Source: Escarpia spicata (lineage: Eukaryota > Annelida > Polychaeta > Sabellida > Siboglinidae). Taken from it: a stretch of 64,000 bases of DNA. The notes beneath the pieces are model-generated. The model did no database searches. It worked only from the letters and a program-made list of their open reading frames with translations, and was not told the DNA's origin. The DNA is taken from the NCBI GenBank assembly GCA_963995525.1, contig OZ023206.1, positions 63,881,204-63,945,203 on the forward strand, in the 5' to 3' direction. Shown one piece after another: positions 32,368 to 45,590 of this stretch (its first letter is position 1; every line of letters starts with the position of its first letter). The translations under genes and the position numbers were made by a program.

Positions 32368-33303
32368 ATTTATTATTATTATTATATATATATAGCGCCT
32401 TGAGTAACTTAAGCTAAATTTGGCGCTATGTATGTGTCTTTATTTAAATTAAATTTTATTTAAAACATTTTAAGTTATCCTTGATCTGGGTCTCAATAGA
32501 AATGTATATAATTATTGAGTAAGGGGGCGCTACCGTCCTAAGGCTAGTTGTGTGTGCAAAACAGGACGGGGGTTAGCAGGTGTGGAGGAGGGTATAGGGA
32601 AAGGTATAGAAAGATTTAACAAGATTGCCATCCAGAAAATTACTCTGGATGGCAGTTGGACAAGGAAGCCTTTTGGCTTATCGAGAGTCCAATACTTTTT
32701 ATCTACATGTATCCCGCCTTTTTAAGGTGTGTGTCGATTTTATTTTTAAACGTATTCACGCTACTAGCACCAACACAATCAGGAGATAATCTGTTCCATT
32801 CATTTACAGTCCTTTGTGAGAATGAGAACTTTCTTATATCTAATCTACACTGCTCCTTTACTAATGTAGCTTCATGTCCTCTGGTCCTTCTATCTTTCTT
32901 AACTGAGAAAAAAATGTTTCTATCAATATTTTCATAACCATTCAATATTTTAAACACTTCTATGTGATCTCCTCTCAATCTCCTGGTCTCTAGTGTTGTT
33001 AAACCACATTCTTTTAGGCGTATTTCGTAACTAAGATCCCTCAGATTTGGTATCATTTTAGTCGCTCTCCTCTGTACTCTTTCTAGCATATCTATGTCCT
33101 TCTTGCGATATGGCCTCCATGCTTGTATACAATATTCTAAATGAGGCCTCACTATTGTTTTGTACAGCGGTACTATTAATTCTTTTTTCTTATACGCTAT
33201 ATTTCGCCTAATTAATCCAAGGATTTGATTTCCCTTTGACGCTGCAATTCCGCACTGCTCTGAAACCTTCATATCAGCACTAATGGTTAACCCTAAGTCT
33301 TAG
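32368..33303 (-). mobile_element. CR1-type LINE 3' end, uninterrupted frame
   Basis: The minus frame from 33303 to the stop at 32703 is fully open: KDLGLTISADMKVSEQCG, LIVPLYKTIVRPHLEYC, LERVQRRATKMIP, RLKECGLTTLETRRLRGDHI, TVNEWNRLSPD, VNTFKNKIDTHL. This is the classic CR1 RT C-terminus. A 3' UTR of about 335 bp leads to a GCGC-stem and (TAA)n tail (32368-32410). 5' truncated at 33303. The intact frame suggests recent insertion. Confidence 0.88.
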
Positions 33304-33559
33304 AAAGGTAGAATCATTCACGTAAGGGCGCCGAAAACTAAACTTATTTTACTAATTTTGAGGCAACCCATTTGATTTCGACGTGTCATATTCGCGAGCT
33401 GCCCAGGCGCTGGGGCAAAGTAATCATGACGGTCTGCCGTGTGCGCGCGATTACTACGATACCATCTCAATTGCGATTTACTCATACAGCTCTCTCCAAC
33501 TAAATTAACTTCGCGTCGGCCATCCTCGAAGGCGCAGTGTCCGATTTCAATCTGCATCA

Positions 33560-33940
33560 TTATTATTATCCATTTCGAAACAATTTAGATCGCATCGCGC
33601 GCAATATGCGCAAAGCCCCCCGATAAGTGATCGCGAAGCGGCGATAAAAGGCGAGATCAAACGATGCGCGTGCGGCACAATATTTCCGTGAAGTTTCGTC
33701 GATATTTGGGTCCACGTTACCGCTGAAATCCGGTGCGCTTCGACGAGATAAGACGTGGATCAGTCGAACGACATTGATTGCCTTCACTATTTGCAATAAC
33801 TGCAGAGATGTGTCCGTGATTAGCGCCGCTCAGCTCCGGGCTGGCCTCGACTCGGCGTTTGATGTGTTCTTCTCGTTTTTTCGGTATTGCTATTGAGATT
33901 ACAACTTCCAATATTGTTACGTCAATCACTTCTCTTTAAT
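33560..33940. promoter_or_regulatory. Candidate non-coding regulatory island
   Basis: CpG-rich single-copy DNA (GATCGCATCGCGCGCAATAT, GATCGCGAAGCGGCGATAAA) between AT-rich flanks. Minus frames of 70-76 codons overlap here without motifs. Confidence 0.28.
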
Positions 33941-34692
33941 CTTTTTTGCCAATCACCGACTGAGTGATTGGGTAGGTTTTAGGGTGTGTTTTATGATTGA
34001 GTGAGTGACTGATTGACTCTCATAGCGACGTCCAGGGCGTTCAACTCGCGCGTATACACTGACTGACTGACCGACTAGCTCAGTCACATACGCGCGCTCA
34101 CTCACTCACTCACTCACTCACTCATTCACTCACTCACTCACTCATCCATTCATTCACTCACTTATTCATAACTGCACCAGAAGTGATAATAATTTAGAAA
34201 TGGTTCCACGTCCAAAATGAACACTAGACAGATTGGAAGGTGGCTCCATCTAGTGACCAATCAGGTAAACCACTCTTCTGGAACGAGCCAGATCAAACAG
34301 CGCAGAACCGAAGAGTGAATCATCATTTATCTTTTTATGTCCAGCGCCTACCACGACGATTCATCTAATTTAGTGATGATGTCGCGTAATACGATTATAT
34401 GGTGTCATAATTAAACGTAGCAAAATCACTGAAATTGGGTGAGTTTTCAGATTAAACAAATCAAAGGAAAAGTCGTATTTAGGTCTTCTGTTTCAAAATA
34501 ATTGTGTTAATACAATTTTTCTTCTGAAATATATGAACGTAGTTTATACTTTAAAAGATATGGGGGAACCTACAAGTTGGTGACACAATTATCTAAATTC
34601 TGCTAGAGATACAAACAGTAAGAACTAACTCGCAAATTCTGACAAGATACACGCGTTATGCAGGATCGAGGGCAGTGCGAAAGTCACAAGAA
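33941..34692. other. Spacer with (CACT)n at 34096-34170
   Basis: GACT/CTGA and CACT tetramer-rich stretch from 33950 to 34170, then AT-rich DNA with nothing recognised. Confidence 0.6.
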
Positions 34693-36882
34693 AAAGTCAC
34701 GAAAAAAGTCACAGGAAATAAAGTTACAACATTATTTTATTCAAAGACTATCTAGTAAATACAATGGTTTGACATTGCGTACTTGAACAAATTAAAACGC
34801 TTTTGATGCTGATTGATTTAAGTTGAAACTCACTGACAATTGAGTGCAACAAAGTCTGCAGAAACTCTGCCAGTCTTTCGCATTTTCACTGATAAGTGAG
34901 CACAATATTTGCTGTCTTTAATTTTGATGATTCAGGCGAATATTCCAGCCGACTCTACGGAGAAACTCTGCAACAGTCTTGCGGTCTTCTCGTCGACCAA
35001 TGCACACGTTGCGAAGGCAATCTTATAGTTGTACATAGCGTCAACCAACACGCCTGCTGGATAACGGTGCCCACCGTTGCCTGTTCATGCTGGAACCACT
35101 CAGTGATGCACCAGGTTGAGGGATGGTAGCGGCCAACGAGTTTGAAGAATGTGTTGTTCCATCCTTCACATATGTTGTTTGTATGAGGATTGTTGTTCAT
35201 GGTAGCTTCATGAACATTCTAGAGGTCGGGGTGAACATCGGTGAAATGTGGCGCATCCGCAAAGGCATTGCAGAATCTCCAGGCATAGCAGCTGGCTGTA
35301 AGATCTGTCGATATGATCCACTGACGTATGTGCGATCAAAATACATCAGCAAATCTTCAGCCTCAGGTTGATCTTGTGGTATGATGGTTTTGGGGTGTCG
35401 CATACCTTCATCAACGTCAGCAAGAGGCAAGAAGGCGAGAGCATCGATCATGCCACAAAACAAACGACAGACCGCGTTGACACTGTACTGTGGTCCCAAG
35501 CCCAACTCTTGGACATTACGCCAGGTTGATTGCGTGAAATGGTAGAAACAACCTTTGCTGTTGACGTCATGAACAAACACAGCAAGGACAGCTCGCAGTA
35601 CACCATCCTCGAAGTCAGTTACAATGGTTTGCACATTGAGAACATATTCCAGGTCTGCACATTTGTCCACTACAGCCTGGAATAGTTCTTCATCCGTGGC
35701 ACGGGTCTTGTCTGGGAGCAGAGCGTACACTGAAGTAACAGCTGTATCACACGAATGACGTATCGTTGATTGAAACCATTTGTGCCATAGAGAAGTTTCC
35801 ATCCATGTATTGAGTAGCAGCTGCAGTCAGGTGTCTGAGGCCTTCGTCGGTGCCGAATACAAGATTCCGGTTGTCCACGTTTCGACCATTATCGTAAAAC
35901 AGAAAATCCTCGAGGATTAGGGCCGATTGTCTGTGTAAACTCGTTGGGAAGCTCACCTAGATCTTGTGGTAGACGCGGTGCAGGTGGAGTCGGTCGATGG
36001 TTGCGCATAGTACATTTGCAGGTGTCTACAGTGGGTATAAGGGTACGGATCTCGTCGTCACACTCAACATGTGCGAAGATCTGGCCTGGCTTGTCTCGGG
36101 TGTTGGCAGGTTGATGTTTCATGGAGCTGTGTATTTTTGCGAGACGGATTTGGGTTGGATCTGGAGCATGAATGTGGGGTTGTGCTGTCTCCGGATTACC
36201 TCTCTGCAGATTGGTTGTCATACTGCCGCTATCAGATCTCTTCACACATTTCCACCACACCTTACTTTTGTGAGTTGCATGCTTTGTATACTAGAAACCA
36301 TTGAGGCATATTTTGAACCACCTTTATTGCTGTCAATAACCTCCATGCTGGAAGGCTAGAGGAGCATGGAAACATTGCACAACATATACATCTACCAGAC
36401 GAAACCTCTGATTCCCTCTACATAGTAGATGTTTGTAAAGTGTCAGTGAAAGGGATTTAAACTGGATTCTGAGTGTCACTCACTAACAAGACAAGACACC
36501 TGACTGAATCACCACCTGACTACCTGGTTTCCAGACACCGGTTTCCAGACGGCACACTGGCTGTGTGCTGATTGATTGTCTGTTATTACAGTGCACCTAT
36601 AATTGCTGGACAGCTGGTCAACACAGAAATGAAAACTGGACAGTTGCTTACCCTATGGATGTTTTTGTTCACAAATCTAACAAGAGAAAAAACTGGAATT
36701 GTAGGAAACACTTACAGAATAATTATATTTTACCATGCAACTTGTTAGTTTTATGTTAAATATTATATCAATTTATGGTTTTCTAATGTATGTTACACTG
36801 TAGTAATTAGCATTAATTACATGTTGGCTCACATTTAAAGTGGTGTTTTCTTTTTTTCCCTGTGACTTTTTTCCGTGACTTT
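34693..36882 (-). mobile_element. MULE-type DNA transposon with terminal inverted repeats
   Basis: Terminal inverted repeats share AGTCACG.AAAAAAGTCACAGG: left at 34693-34718, right (inverted) at 36856-36882. Between them is a broken minus-strand transposase gene. About 2.19 kb in total. Target-site duplications could not be fixed because the exact ends are uncertain. Confidence 0.8.
34955..36260 (-). pseudogene. MULE transposase with FLYWCH-like N-terminus (broken)
   Basis: In order: RCVKRSDSG-like FLYWCH remnant and HIHAPDPTQIRLAKIHSSMK (36.26-36.1 kb); FLFYDNGRNVDNRNLVFGTD then YMDGNFSMA (35.9-35.8 kb), the start of the MULE domain; VVDKCADLEYVLNVQTIVTD-FEDGV with the catalytic-type Asp, NSKGCFYHFTQSTWRNVQEL, CGMIDALAFLPLADVDEGM (35.8-35.4 kb); NNICEGWNNTFFKLVGRYHP (35.2-35.1 kb). 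At least three frame changes break it. Known function of the family: cut-and-paste transposition. Confidence 0.82.
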
Positions 36883-36979
36883 ATTTTCTACATTCAATGC
36901 GATAATCCCATAGGTTACACGGTATCCGGTCTATGAAGGTACACCGCTTGTATCAGTGTACCAACGCTTTAATTGGCTC

Positions 36980-37230
36980 CTTAAACTTATTTAATATGTC
37001 TTCTTTAGGGCCATTACGCCCAATAGCACCCCTTTGAGCCTATTCCGTCACACCCCTTCGGGCGTTTGGCCCGACCGCCTTGCATCTGTCCGCGGCGTGA
37101 TCTACGAGCGTCGGCCACAAAGGTTGGCGCGGAGAGCATTTCAACGACAACTTTACTTGCAAGAAACGTCGTGAGTGTTTGCGCTCGGTGGTCGCGTCGC
37201 TCGCATTCGATTCCGTTCACACGCTCTTTT
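36980..37230. promoter_or_regulatory. CpG-rich island
   Basis: GC-rich, CpG-rich non-repetitive patch with GGGCGTTTGGCCCGACCG; no domain in overlapping frames. Possibly regulatory; followed directly by (CTTT)n. Confidence 0.22.
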
Positions 37231-37238
37231 TGCATGTC

Positions 37239-37240
37239 TC

Positions 37241-37306
<66 letters not shown>

Positions 37307-37312
37307 GTCTGT
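37239..37312. repeat. (CTTT)n microsatellite
   Basis: About 17 CTTT units ending in CTGTCTGTC. Confidence 0.95.
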
Positions 37313-40300
37313 CTTACTTTGATTGTTTTCCCCCCCTATATACAGTAAGCCATACACGTCCCATCTATAGGTGTTAGAGATAGTGAGCCCACGACAAGTT
37401 ACATATTTATACCACCGGTGTGTTTTACTTCCTCTGCCATATACGGTTTTTATAGGTACAGAAGGGACGAATGCCTGTTAACCTGTTTTCCTAAAGACAC
37501 AGGCAATCGGGGGTGAACGAAACTGTCCATATTTCGAAACTGCAATGGGTGAATACGAGGTCATTCAAACCATAGCGGTCTCGATTGACGGCGCGACGCT
37601 CAAACCACAGGTCTACTGCACTGCGTCTTAATTCGTTTGGGAAGTTTATTTCTTGGTTAGTTAACTTCCCCGAATGCGACACACAAACACAGTGCCTACT
37701 GCGGTGGAATCAAACAATTTGAAAACATAACATGTCAGGCATAGTTCAATCTTGTCACGTATTTGGAATTTTTCATTGCACTTTCTCATCCACGTTCAGG
37801 AGACCCACTGGGGACATTTGGGGTCCATTTATGCGGATATTCTAGTTTTACAGGTTTTGCAGTAAAACTGAACTTTTTTCAGCCCCGCTGTTCCAATTGT
37901 ATAAATAATACCAGCGCGCAGTTCGGAATCAGACGAAGACCCCAGATGCAGTGGATCATTACTCATACGGAAACCTTTGTTCCCAGTTTGTGTATCCAGA
38001 TTAAAGCGTTTTTAGGATAACCGAATCATACACGTAACGTATAAAATTAGCATTTAGCCTTTCCGTTCCTGTGAAACGATATCCCGGTGCTGAAGTTTCC
38101 GGATTATCGAGGGCCGGATTAACGATGTTCCGCTGTAAGTTTTACGTCAAGATAAGCGGATATATTATCTACAGATTTCACGTGATCGGCACCACTTACG
38201 TGAACAACCCGAACGTATCGTTGCGCGTCGGGTTCTCATATGGCCCGGAACTATCGCGTGCCACTTCCGTATAAATGTCTGTCGTCAGGTGCTCCGATAT
38301 ATAATATACCGAGAACGATCGCACCTGTTTTTATTACTAACACATTCAACGAGTAGACCCGTATTTAGTCAAGAAACAACATGTTCTAATTTATCATCAC
38401 ATTTGTGGAAGGAATACATGTCTTTACAAACACAACACGATAGGATTATGTACATTATTATGACTCTGTGGTTTGTCTATTAGACCCTATAATTACTTAT
38501 AATAACTCTCTAGTAGCGGCTTGTTATAGTATGCTTTAAAACGATTAAACGGATGCATATTGGTAAAACTGACATCAAATGAATTCCGTAGTTTAGTTCC
38601 GTAGACAATTAATGATACATACCGTCCATGTATTGACACACATGTTCCGGAAGTCTTCGTGTTCAGTGTTTATCATTGTGCTTAACAAATAACCTTTGAA
38701 TATTCGACAGCAATTAATCTTGGTGAGATCTATTCATAAATATATTTATTCTAAATTGTTTAAATTGTATACAAAATCGATAAACTTCAAAATGCGTGCT
38801 TTGTAAATCACTCGAGTCGTGTGGTCGCATCGCTGTGTTGTGCATAGGCCGATTTGCCGTATTTACCAATATAATTATGCAATGCAACGTTCGAAAGTTA
38901 GTCAACGTCTCCGTCTGTGACCAGATAACGGAAGAATAATGATAACGATCAGGATCATTAATGTTATAGGCCTACAGCAATTCATATTATTGATGTAGTA
39001 ATACCACTATATTTGCGTTTGAGTACTAAAGCGTTGCTAACTGTCCCCCGTATATTCGCGCTTACAGGGCGTAAAGAATCCCATCAAACACATTTAGTTT
39101 TCCTGTCAGATAGTAAGAGAAAAATTTTGACTTGTTATGCATTCATGTAAATTACTTGTATAAACTATACGTCGTATCTAAGTAAATACAGTATTTCTAT
39201 ATGTTTATTTTAAATATTATTCTCTGAACGCACGTTACGTTTATTATTTTTATATTATTATTATTATTAGGAAATGTTAACGAATCTATATAAAGGCGTA
39301 GATGTCTACTTCATTAAAATCATAATAACAAAATAGAAACAAGACTTGAAAGCAAGATTGATGTAGCAACTAATGTGTCTTCTCATTTTGTAAAGTTAGT
39401 TTAATGTGTTGTGACTCGGAAGTCGGAACCAATGAAACCGAAATGGCGGATTCTATAATAGCAACAAGATAATTGGATAATGGGCTCAGAGTAACTTCAG
39501 CGTTTCTGCCAGGCGATCTGCCTGGGGTATAACTGCGTACGAGGATGCATGTATTCTGTATTTGTCCTCTCTCCAGAAGATGTAGATATACGTGACGGTC
39601 CCCATGCGCAAGGGATGATACAGTCATTGACACCCCGATCAACTCCAATGAAGGTGTTTGCCAACAGTCGGTTTCCCGATTGGTAGCATACATGTTAGCG
39701 TTTTGTTTGTTTATAAGAACACGTGACCTACACAAATTCTGAAACTTCCTACGTCGTGTTGTCATCATCTCTTTGACATCCTGATCGAGTTTAATCAAAA
39801 TTATATATTTTTAACTCTCGTAAAATGCCTTCATATGTGACACCCGTAAATATTTTTACAGATGGGTGAAAGCATCAGTCAGAGCAAAGTTCATCTACCA
39901 CAATTACTGTCAAATATCCCCCAGCCAATTAAATCGTTTAAATCAAACCTGAAAATGTGCCAGGTAAAATGTACACTTGTTAGATTTTGTGAATTTGTAC
40001 AAAGAATTCTAGAAAATACCCAGTCCCATTTCGTTAGTAACGGAGCAGGACGTGTAACTGAGGTATGACCCCCTGAACGCATCCGCATCCGCATCCACAC
40101 TCCACAGACGTGGCGGCGTCGTGGCCCGCAATGACTCGTCCATTGCCGTCGATGGAACATCATCGCCTCGCTCTGAGGCGTAAATCACGGCTACATCACA
40201 TGAAACGACCCGGCTTAATCGGCGCACCGCAGAATCTAACTTCGGCATCTGTTCCATCTTTCAGTGTCCTTCTCGCTTTCCGCTATCTCTTCACCGGCTG

Positions 40301-40790
40301 TATCAAAAAGTATATATCTTATTCAAAAAATTTCGGTTAACACAATGGTTGCCTGTGACTTTTCTAAAAGAATTGTATGTAATCTGTCCAAGAAAATTGT
40401 GTTTTAAATGGTTTCGAGCGCTATGCAAATTTATATTATTATTGTCATATGATTATTGTTATTTATATTAGTATAATCATTACCATTATTATAATTACCA
40501 TATTCTATTCTAATTACCATAGGCTATTTTGCTAAGAACATGAACGTATTTTAACAAGCACTGTGATTGATTAGAAATATGATGTAATTAATAATTGTGT
40601 TATGCAAACTTATTCCATAAATTATTGCCACCTCCACCGGATAAAACACAATGTATTATGTATTTTGATCAGGTGTTTTATGTTCATGTGTTGTAGTATT
40701 CGTATCCATTTTCACATGACCATACCAGCACATTGATATGTTACGATACACTCGATAGACTAGGCGGGTGCTCGTTGGTTATTTGTTTAA
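37313..40790. other. Intergenic, nothing recognised
   Basis: A 142-codon minus frame (39370-39798) and shorter frames have no motif or splice support. A small CpG-containing patch is at 38080-38270 and (TTA)n at 39245-39270. I see no RNA gene or element. Confidence 0.5.
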
Positions 40791-40794
40791 GTTT

Positions 40795-41110
40795 CACGGA
40801 GCGTGGAGACGGTCCCTAACGTCACAAAAAGATATATTGACTGTTTGGATGCCGGCTGCATTTCGCCGGGCAATCGGTCTCGCGGCCAGCCCGTCGTCTG
40901 CTTCCAATTAAATAACGATTTAGCGTCGCGGATGCCACAGGCGGAGAGATTCCCGGATGTTTTACTAAGACAAGCATCTAATTCGAAACAAATTATACGT
41001 TAACGTACGATTCGTTATCGCAACGCTACCTGCGCAGGTGCACGGACGCCGACGCGTTATCGCGCTGTCCGGTCACGATGTCCTTCCGTTTACCGTAAAC
41101 ATGATTTGCT
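40795..41110. promoter_or_regulatory. Candidate non-coding regulatory island
   Basis: CpG-rich single-copy DNA with CCAATTAAATAACGATTTAG and TCTAATTCG homeodomain-type cores. No frame of note. Inference from composition. Confidence 0.28.
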
Positions 41111-41739
41111 TTATCGCCTGATCTCGTGAAAATGTAAGTTTACATAGGCCTAGGTGCACTGATGGGTATTGAAGTCAGTTAACGCGATAGAGGTCTGTCT
41201 TTTCAATTACGTCGTAAGCATATAAGTATAACTGTTTATTTATGTAAATCGAGTTCATTTGCTTCTTTTCGCAAAAACGATTTAAGCTTCTTAGTGACGT
41301 GTTTAATCGATTTCCTGAATTACGTTAGCGTAACCAGAAACCCAGATATTACTTTACCTTCTTTGAAGTATTGAAGTTACACACTTCGAGGCACAGGTCA
41401 CGCTTCCTGCACCTGCGCAAATATACACAGCGCGTGCGATGTGTGTGTGCTATACCGTTTAACGGCTTCCTCGTTACACTTTTCCACATGCCCGGCACGC
41501 GACAAGCCGGGGTAGCGCGCGCGACAAGACAAGGCCAAGACGAGTGGGGAAGTCATTAGTTGTGCCAATTGACTAGGGCAGCGCCGCGGGAAATGGCATC
41601 TTTCATTTGTGCGATGTCCCATGGAGTTGTGAAGATTTCTGGTGACATCCACGGCGAGTTGTCTCCAATCAAGCCTCTTTCTTGTTGTTTTCTCAATTCG
41701 TCCATGCATTGTCGCCGTTGTTGTATCCATGATCTCACC
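41111..41739. other. Intergenic, nothing recognised
   Basis: Includes a CpG-rich patch at 41440-41600; no coding motif supported. Confidence 0.45.
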
Positions 41740-41812
41740 CATCCACCCGTCCATCAGTCTATCCATCCGTCTATCCATCCGCCCATGCATTCATCCATCC
41801 AGCCAGCCATCC
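41740..41812. repeat. (CCAT)n microsatellite at CR1 break
   Basis: Degenerate CCAT/CCGT tetramers precisely where the CR1 endonuclease frame is cut off. Confidence 0.85.
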
Positions 41813-43842
41813 AGGGTACACATGTATTGACTATGCACTTAATTTCACTCTTTAAGATATTCCAGCAATCTGTTGCTGTCCTATGCTTCAGTGTGTCATT
41901 CCAGTCTATCTTTGCTAAATATTTCCTTATGTCCTTATACCTTCCTTTGTGGGAATTTCTCATATGCGGCTTTTTACTATTCCTTTCAGACTTTACTTTG
42001 ATGGTAAAATGTATCTGGTTGTGATCACTACTCCCCAGTGGCTCGCATATCATGACATTTTCAACTAATTCATTCTGTGAGGACAAAACTATGTCTAAAA
42101 CATTCTCACCTCTGGTTGGTTAAAGCACATGTTGAGAAAGGAAAGTATTTTGTATTAAAACTAAACACTTGTGGTCCTCACTCCCCATACTCTGTAGAGA
42201 TTTCCATTGTACATGTCCGTGTTTAAAATTCCCCGTAATAATACAGTCCCATTTGCTTATTTCCCTTATAGCGTTTTGTATTTTGTCATTCTCTTCTATG
42301 CTTATGTTTGGACTTCGATAAACTAACCCAACTGTTAACGTTGAGTTTCCTGTAACTATGTTACACCAAACAACTTCTAATTTTATTTCATAAGCCTGGA
42401 TGGATTCTTTAATATATAAAATAATTCTTCCTATTCTATCTTTCCAGAACATTACATATCCTGTCAGTCCCAATTTTGCATCTGAAATATCGGTGGTGGT
42501 TCATGATTCGGTTATACCTATTATGTGAGGATCAATATCTTCTACCATAATGTTTAGTTCATTTCTTTTGTTTACTATTCTCCTTGCATTTAAACAAACA
42601 CATTTATATCCAGCTTCAGAAGAGTTTTCCATACTGTTCTTTGCTCATGTATTTGTGCTGTCTTTATCTATGCCTCCAGTTTCAGGTTTATCTGTGAGTC
42701 CCCCTGCGAATCTAGTTTAAACAGATGAAAACTTGTCTCATTGTCAACAGATCGCAGCAGGTTCTCTGAGAAAACTGCGGCCCCCTTTCCACTAAGATGG
42801 AGGCCATCTCTCATGTACATATCTTCCCTCCCAACAAAGTATCCCCATAAAACTGTGAATCCCACCCCCTCTTCTTCACACGTCTGCTCAACTAATGCGT
42901 TGATCGCCATCCTCTTGCAGTTTCTATATGTTGCCCCCCCCCCTTCCTCCCATTACGGGCAACATTCCTGAGAAAATCATCTGTTCAACTCTTGTCTTCT
43001 TTAGCTTCCTCACTAACTATCTATACTTCTGTACTATCCCAGTTGTTCCCTCCGTGTCTGCATTATTTGTTCCTACGTGTATAGACCCTTCCTTGCCATG
43101 TCCCAGTACCTTCTCTACCCTTTCAGTGACATGTTCTATCCTAGCCACTGGTAGACAAACAACGACGTCCTTCCCCTCGCTTAGTGTCTTATCCGGCTTT
43201 CTCACAATGGAGTCGCCCTCTTTCCTCATTGCCCCCTCAATCACTGCCTCAGAGTAGCTCCTTCTCTGGTTTGCATCTGTTTGGTTGTTGTCTTTTTCCC
43301 TGCCGTCTTCTCTCCTGTCACATTCTCTTCCGATCCATTCTTTCCTGTCGCTTTTTCTCTTGTCACATTTCCTCCTGTCATCGTCCGTTTTATCGACTTC
43401 TCTTCTATCATATTTGCTGTCAGTTCCTTTCGTCCTTTCATCTTTCCTCCCATCTCATTTTCTTCTCTCCTGTCACATCTTCCCTCCCTCCTTCTCTACC
43501 GTCACTTTCTACCCTGTCACCTTCACGCTTGTCACGTTTTCTGTCGTCGATTTTCCAATTTCTTCCCCTCCAATCACCTTCCCTCCTCTCAATCTCCTTT
43601 CCTCAGTCTTCTTGTCACTGCTATTCTCCTTCAGTATTCCCACCTCTCTCCCTGTCTTCTCTCTCCACTCCAATATCTGTCAACCTAACTATCTCCTTCT
43701 GCAGACCCTCCACCTTCCAACACCCCATGCACTGAAAGGTGAATTCCACCTCCTTGGTTTCTGCCCATGAGTTCCCACAGCCGGACAATGCAAAATCCAC
43801 CCAGCTTTGTCTTGACATGCCGCTTTCAAGGCGCCATATCAC
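41812..43842 (-). mobile_element. CR1 LINE 5' half (ORF1 + endonuclease), 3' part missing
   Basis: Minus strand: ORF1 N-terminus SWVDFALSGCGNSWAETKEV (43.8 kb), acidic/basic linker, SGNH-esterase domain with KEGDSIVRKPDKT (43.22 kb), HVGTNNADTEGTT (43.07 kb) and RDGLHLSGKG (42.81 kb). Then the apurinic-like endonuclease: CVCLNARRIVNKRNELN (42.6 kb), a TGA in place of the usual Trp in ITES-W (42.5 kb), LGLTGYVMF, VGLVYRSPN, ITGNFKHGHVQW (42.23 kb; consensus GDFNHGHI, so two catalytic residues are changed), EPLGSSDHNQIHF (42.04 kb). Frame ends at the CCAT repeat. No RT follows. Confidence 0.88.
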
Positions 43843-44540
43843 TATCAGAATTTATTTAATAACATAATTAACTTAGTCTTTATGACGACTGTTTCCTGTG
43901 TACTACAGCACACTTTTTGTTACAGATTTCAATTACACAGCCGACTATTTATTCTATCACGAACGCTAACATTATCGGTAGTGACCTAATTTAAATACAA
44001 TCAATTACTTTACTGTAGGCTGCTTTATTTATTTAGGTTACGCCTCGTCCTAGCGAATACGTGGGACACTAGCTACATCAATACTCTGGAGTTCGCCCGA
44101 CTATAGCCCTTCCTTAATTTTAACAACAATGCTACCTAATCAAAGTATCTAGCAAGTATTGGCTTACACGTATATTTTCTTATGTAAGTAGTTTTATGGT
44201 TGTTACTTTATCATCTATATATTCTACCACATAATCAGGTGTGTTAAATCTTGTTTACAACTGATCGAAGGCTAAGTTACCCTATTGTCACTCACCAGAC
44301 TAAAGTGTTCTAAAATACTTTAACTAACTAACTTAAAGCACAACTGTTACTCAATATATGTATAATGTTACTTTATGAATAATAGTAAGGTAAGAATAAT
44401 ACTTATTGATCAATACACTGTATTTCCACTTGTTTTTTCGCTTTTTTTGCACCAACAATTCAATTGTCATCTACATCCGCCAATGTTCCCGTACTACGCC
44501 ATATTAAAGTCGTCAACAGATGGATCGATACGCCAGGGAG
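43843..44540. other. AT-rich spacer, nothing recognised
   Basis: Left part is the 5' flank of CR1; right part may be 3' UTR of the L2-like LINE. Confidence 0.5.
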
Positions 44541-45590
44541 CTAAGGTGGATACGCAACGTTATAAAAGTAAGTTTTTAAATGATAGCGAAATTGTATAAT
44601 ATTTTCAACTGATCTAACACTAAGAGGGAGCACATTCCAGAGAGTTGGTACAGCAACAGAACATGGCCTAATTCCAATATTAATATTGACTCTAGGAACA
44701 AAAGGTAAATCAGAACTAGATGATCGAAGCTTGATAGGCTTTTTATAGGAGTAAGTCATTAATATAAATATGCTGGTTGCTTACATGAAAGTGCCTGATA
44801 GATAATGGTACAACAATTTTAAATAATACGATATTGTACAGGAAGCTAGTGCAAAGACTTCAGAAGAGGCACTAAGTGAGAAAACCGCGGAGACTGAGTC
44901 ACATCTAAGCTAAGCAATTATGTACACATTGTAACTAGTGATATCCTTAAGAACAATATTGTGAAAAATTACAATTAGTCAAGCAAGCCAAGTGCAGTTG
45001 CCATAGTTTTTGCAACATAAAGAGGCAACTAACGGCGAATACGTCGTAAATCACCAATACGATAATAACAGCAGCGACAAGTTTGATAAATGTGCCGTCT
45101 AAAATTGAAATTATTATCACAGATTACTCCGATATTTCGTGCTGAAGATGCAGACTTAACATACTGGCTAAGCATAGGTGTGGGAAAATAGCTTTTAATG
45201 TTGTCATGCTGCCTTTGTGTAGTGTGTACCAACAATAAGAAATTGTGTTTTATCAGCATTTAACTCTAATCTACTCTCAATCATCCAGACTAAAATGTCA
45301 TTAAGACAATTACTGAGCTGATCTAAGGAGCAATTAGTATTAGGCGTAGATAAAGAAATGTAAATCTGGGTATCATTTGCATAAAGATGATGGTTTAAAT
45401 TATGACTGTTAATAACTGAGCTGAGTGGCGTGAAAAGTAATGGGCTGAGGACAGAACCCTGTGGAAACCACATGAAATAGGGAGTGCTGATGAAAGACAA
45501 TCCCCAGTCTTCACTGTTTGATGCCTACGTGTTGATATGACAAAAACCAACTTAAAGCTGTGCCGGATACACCATACCATAAAGACAGAC
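44541..45590 (-). mobile_element. L2-like LINE reverse-transcriptase fragment
   Basis: Minus strand reads [34 protein letters not shown] (the RT YADD box as YAND), [27 protein letters not shown] (45.5-45.24 kb), ARNIGVICDNNFNFRRHI, CYYRIGDLRRIRR (45.2-45.03 kb), then PFVPRVNINIG, AVPTLWNVLPLSVR (44.75-44.54 kb). Frameshifts separate the pieces and the catalytic Asp is changed: dead copy. Confidence 0.82.

Noticed and set aside
39370..39798. 142-codon minus-strand frame
   Set aside because: Composition unlike a protein gene, no motif, no supporting neighbour; longest chance frame expected in 64 kb is of this order.
43184..43770. Plus-strand Ser/Phe/Leu-rich frames up to 183 codons
   Set aside because: Antisense shadows of the CR1 ORF1 on the minus strand.
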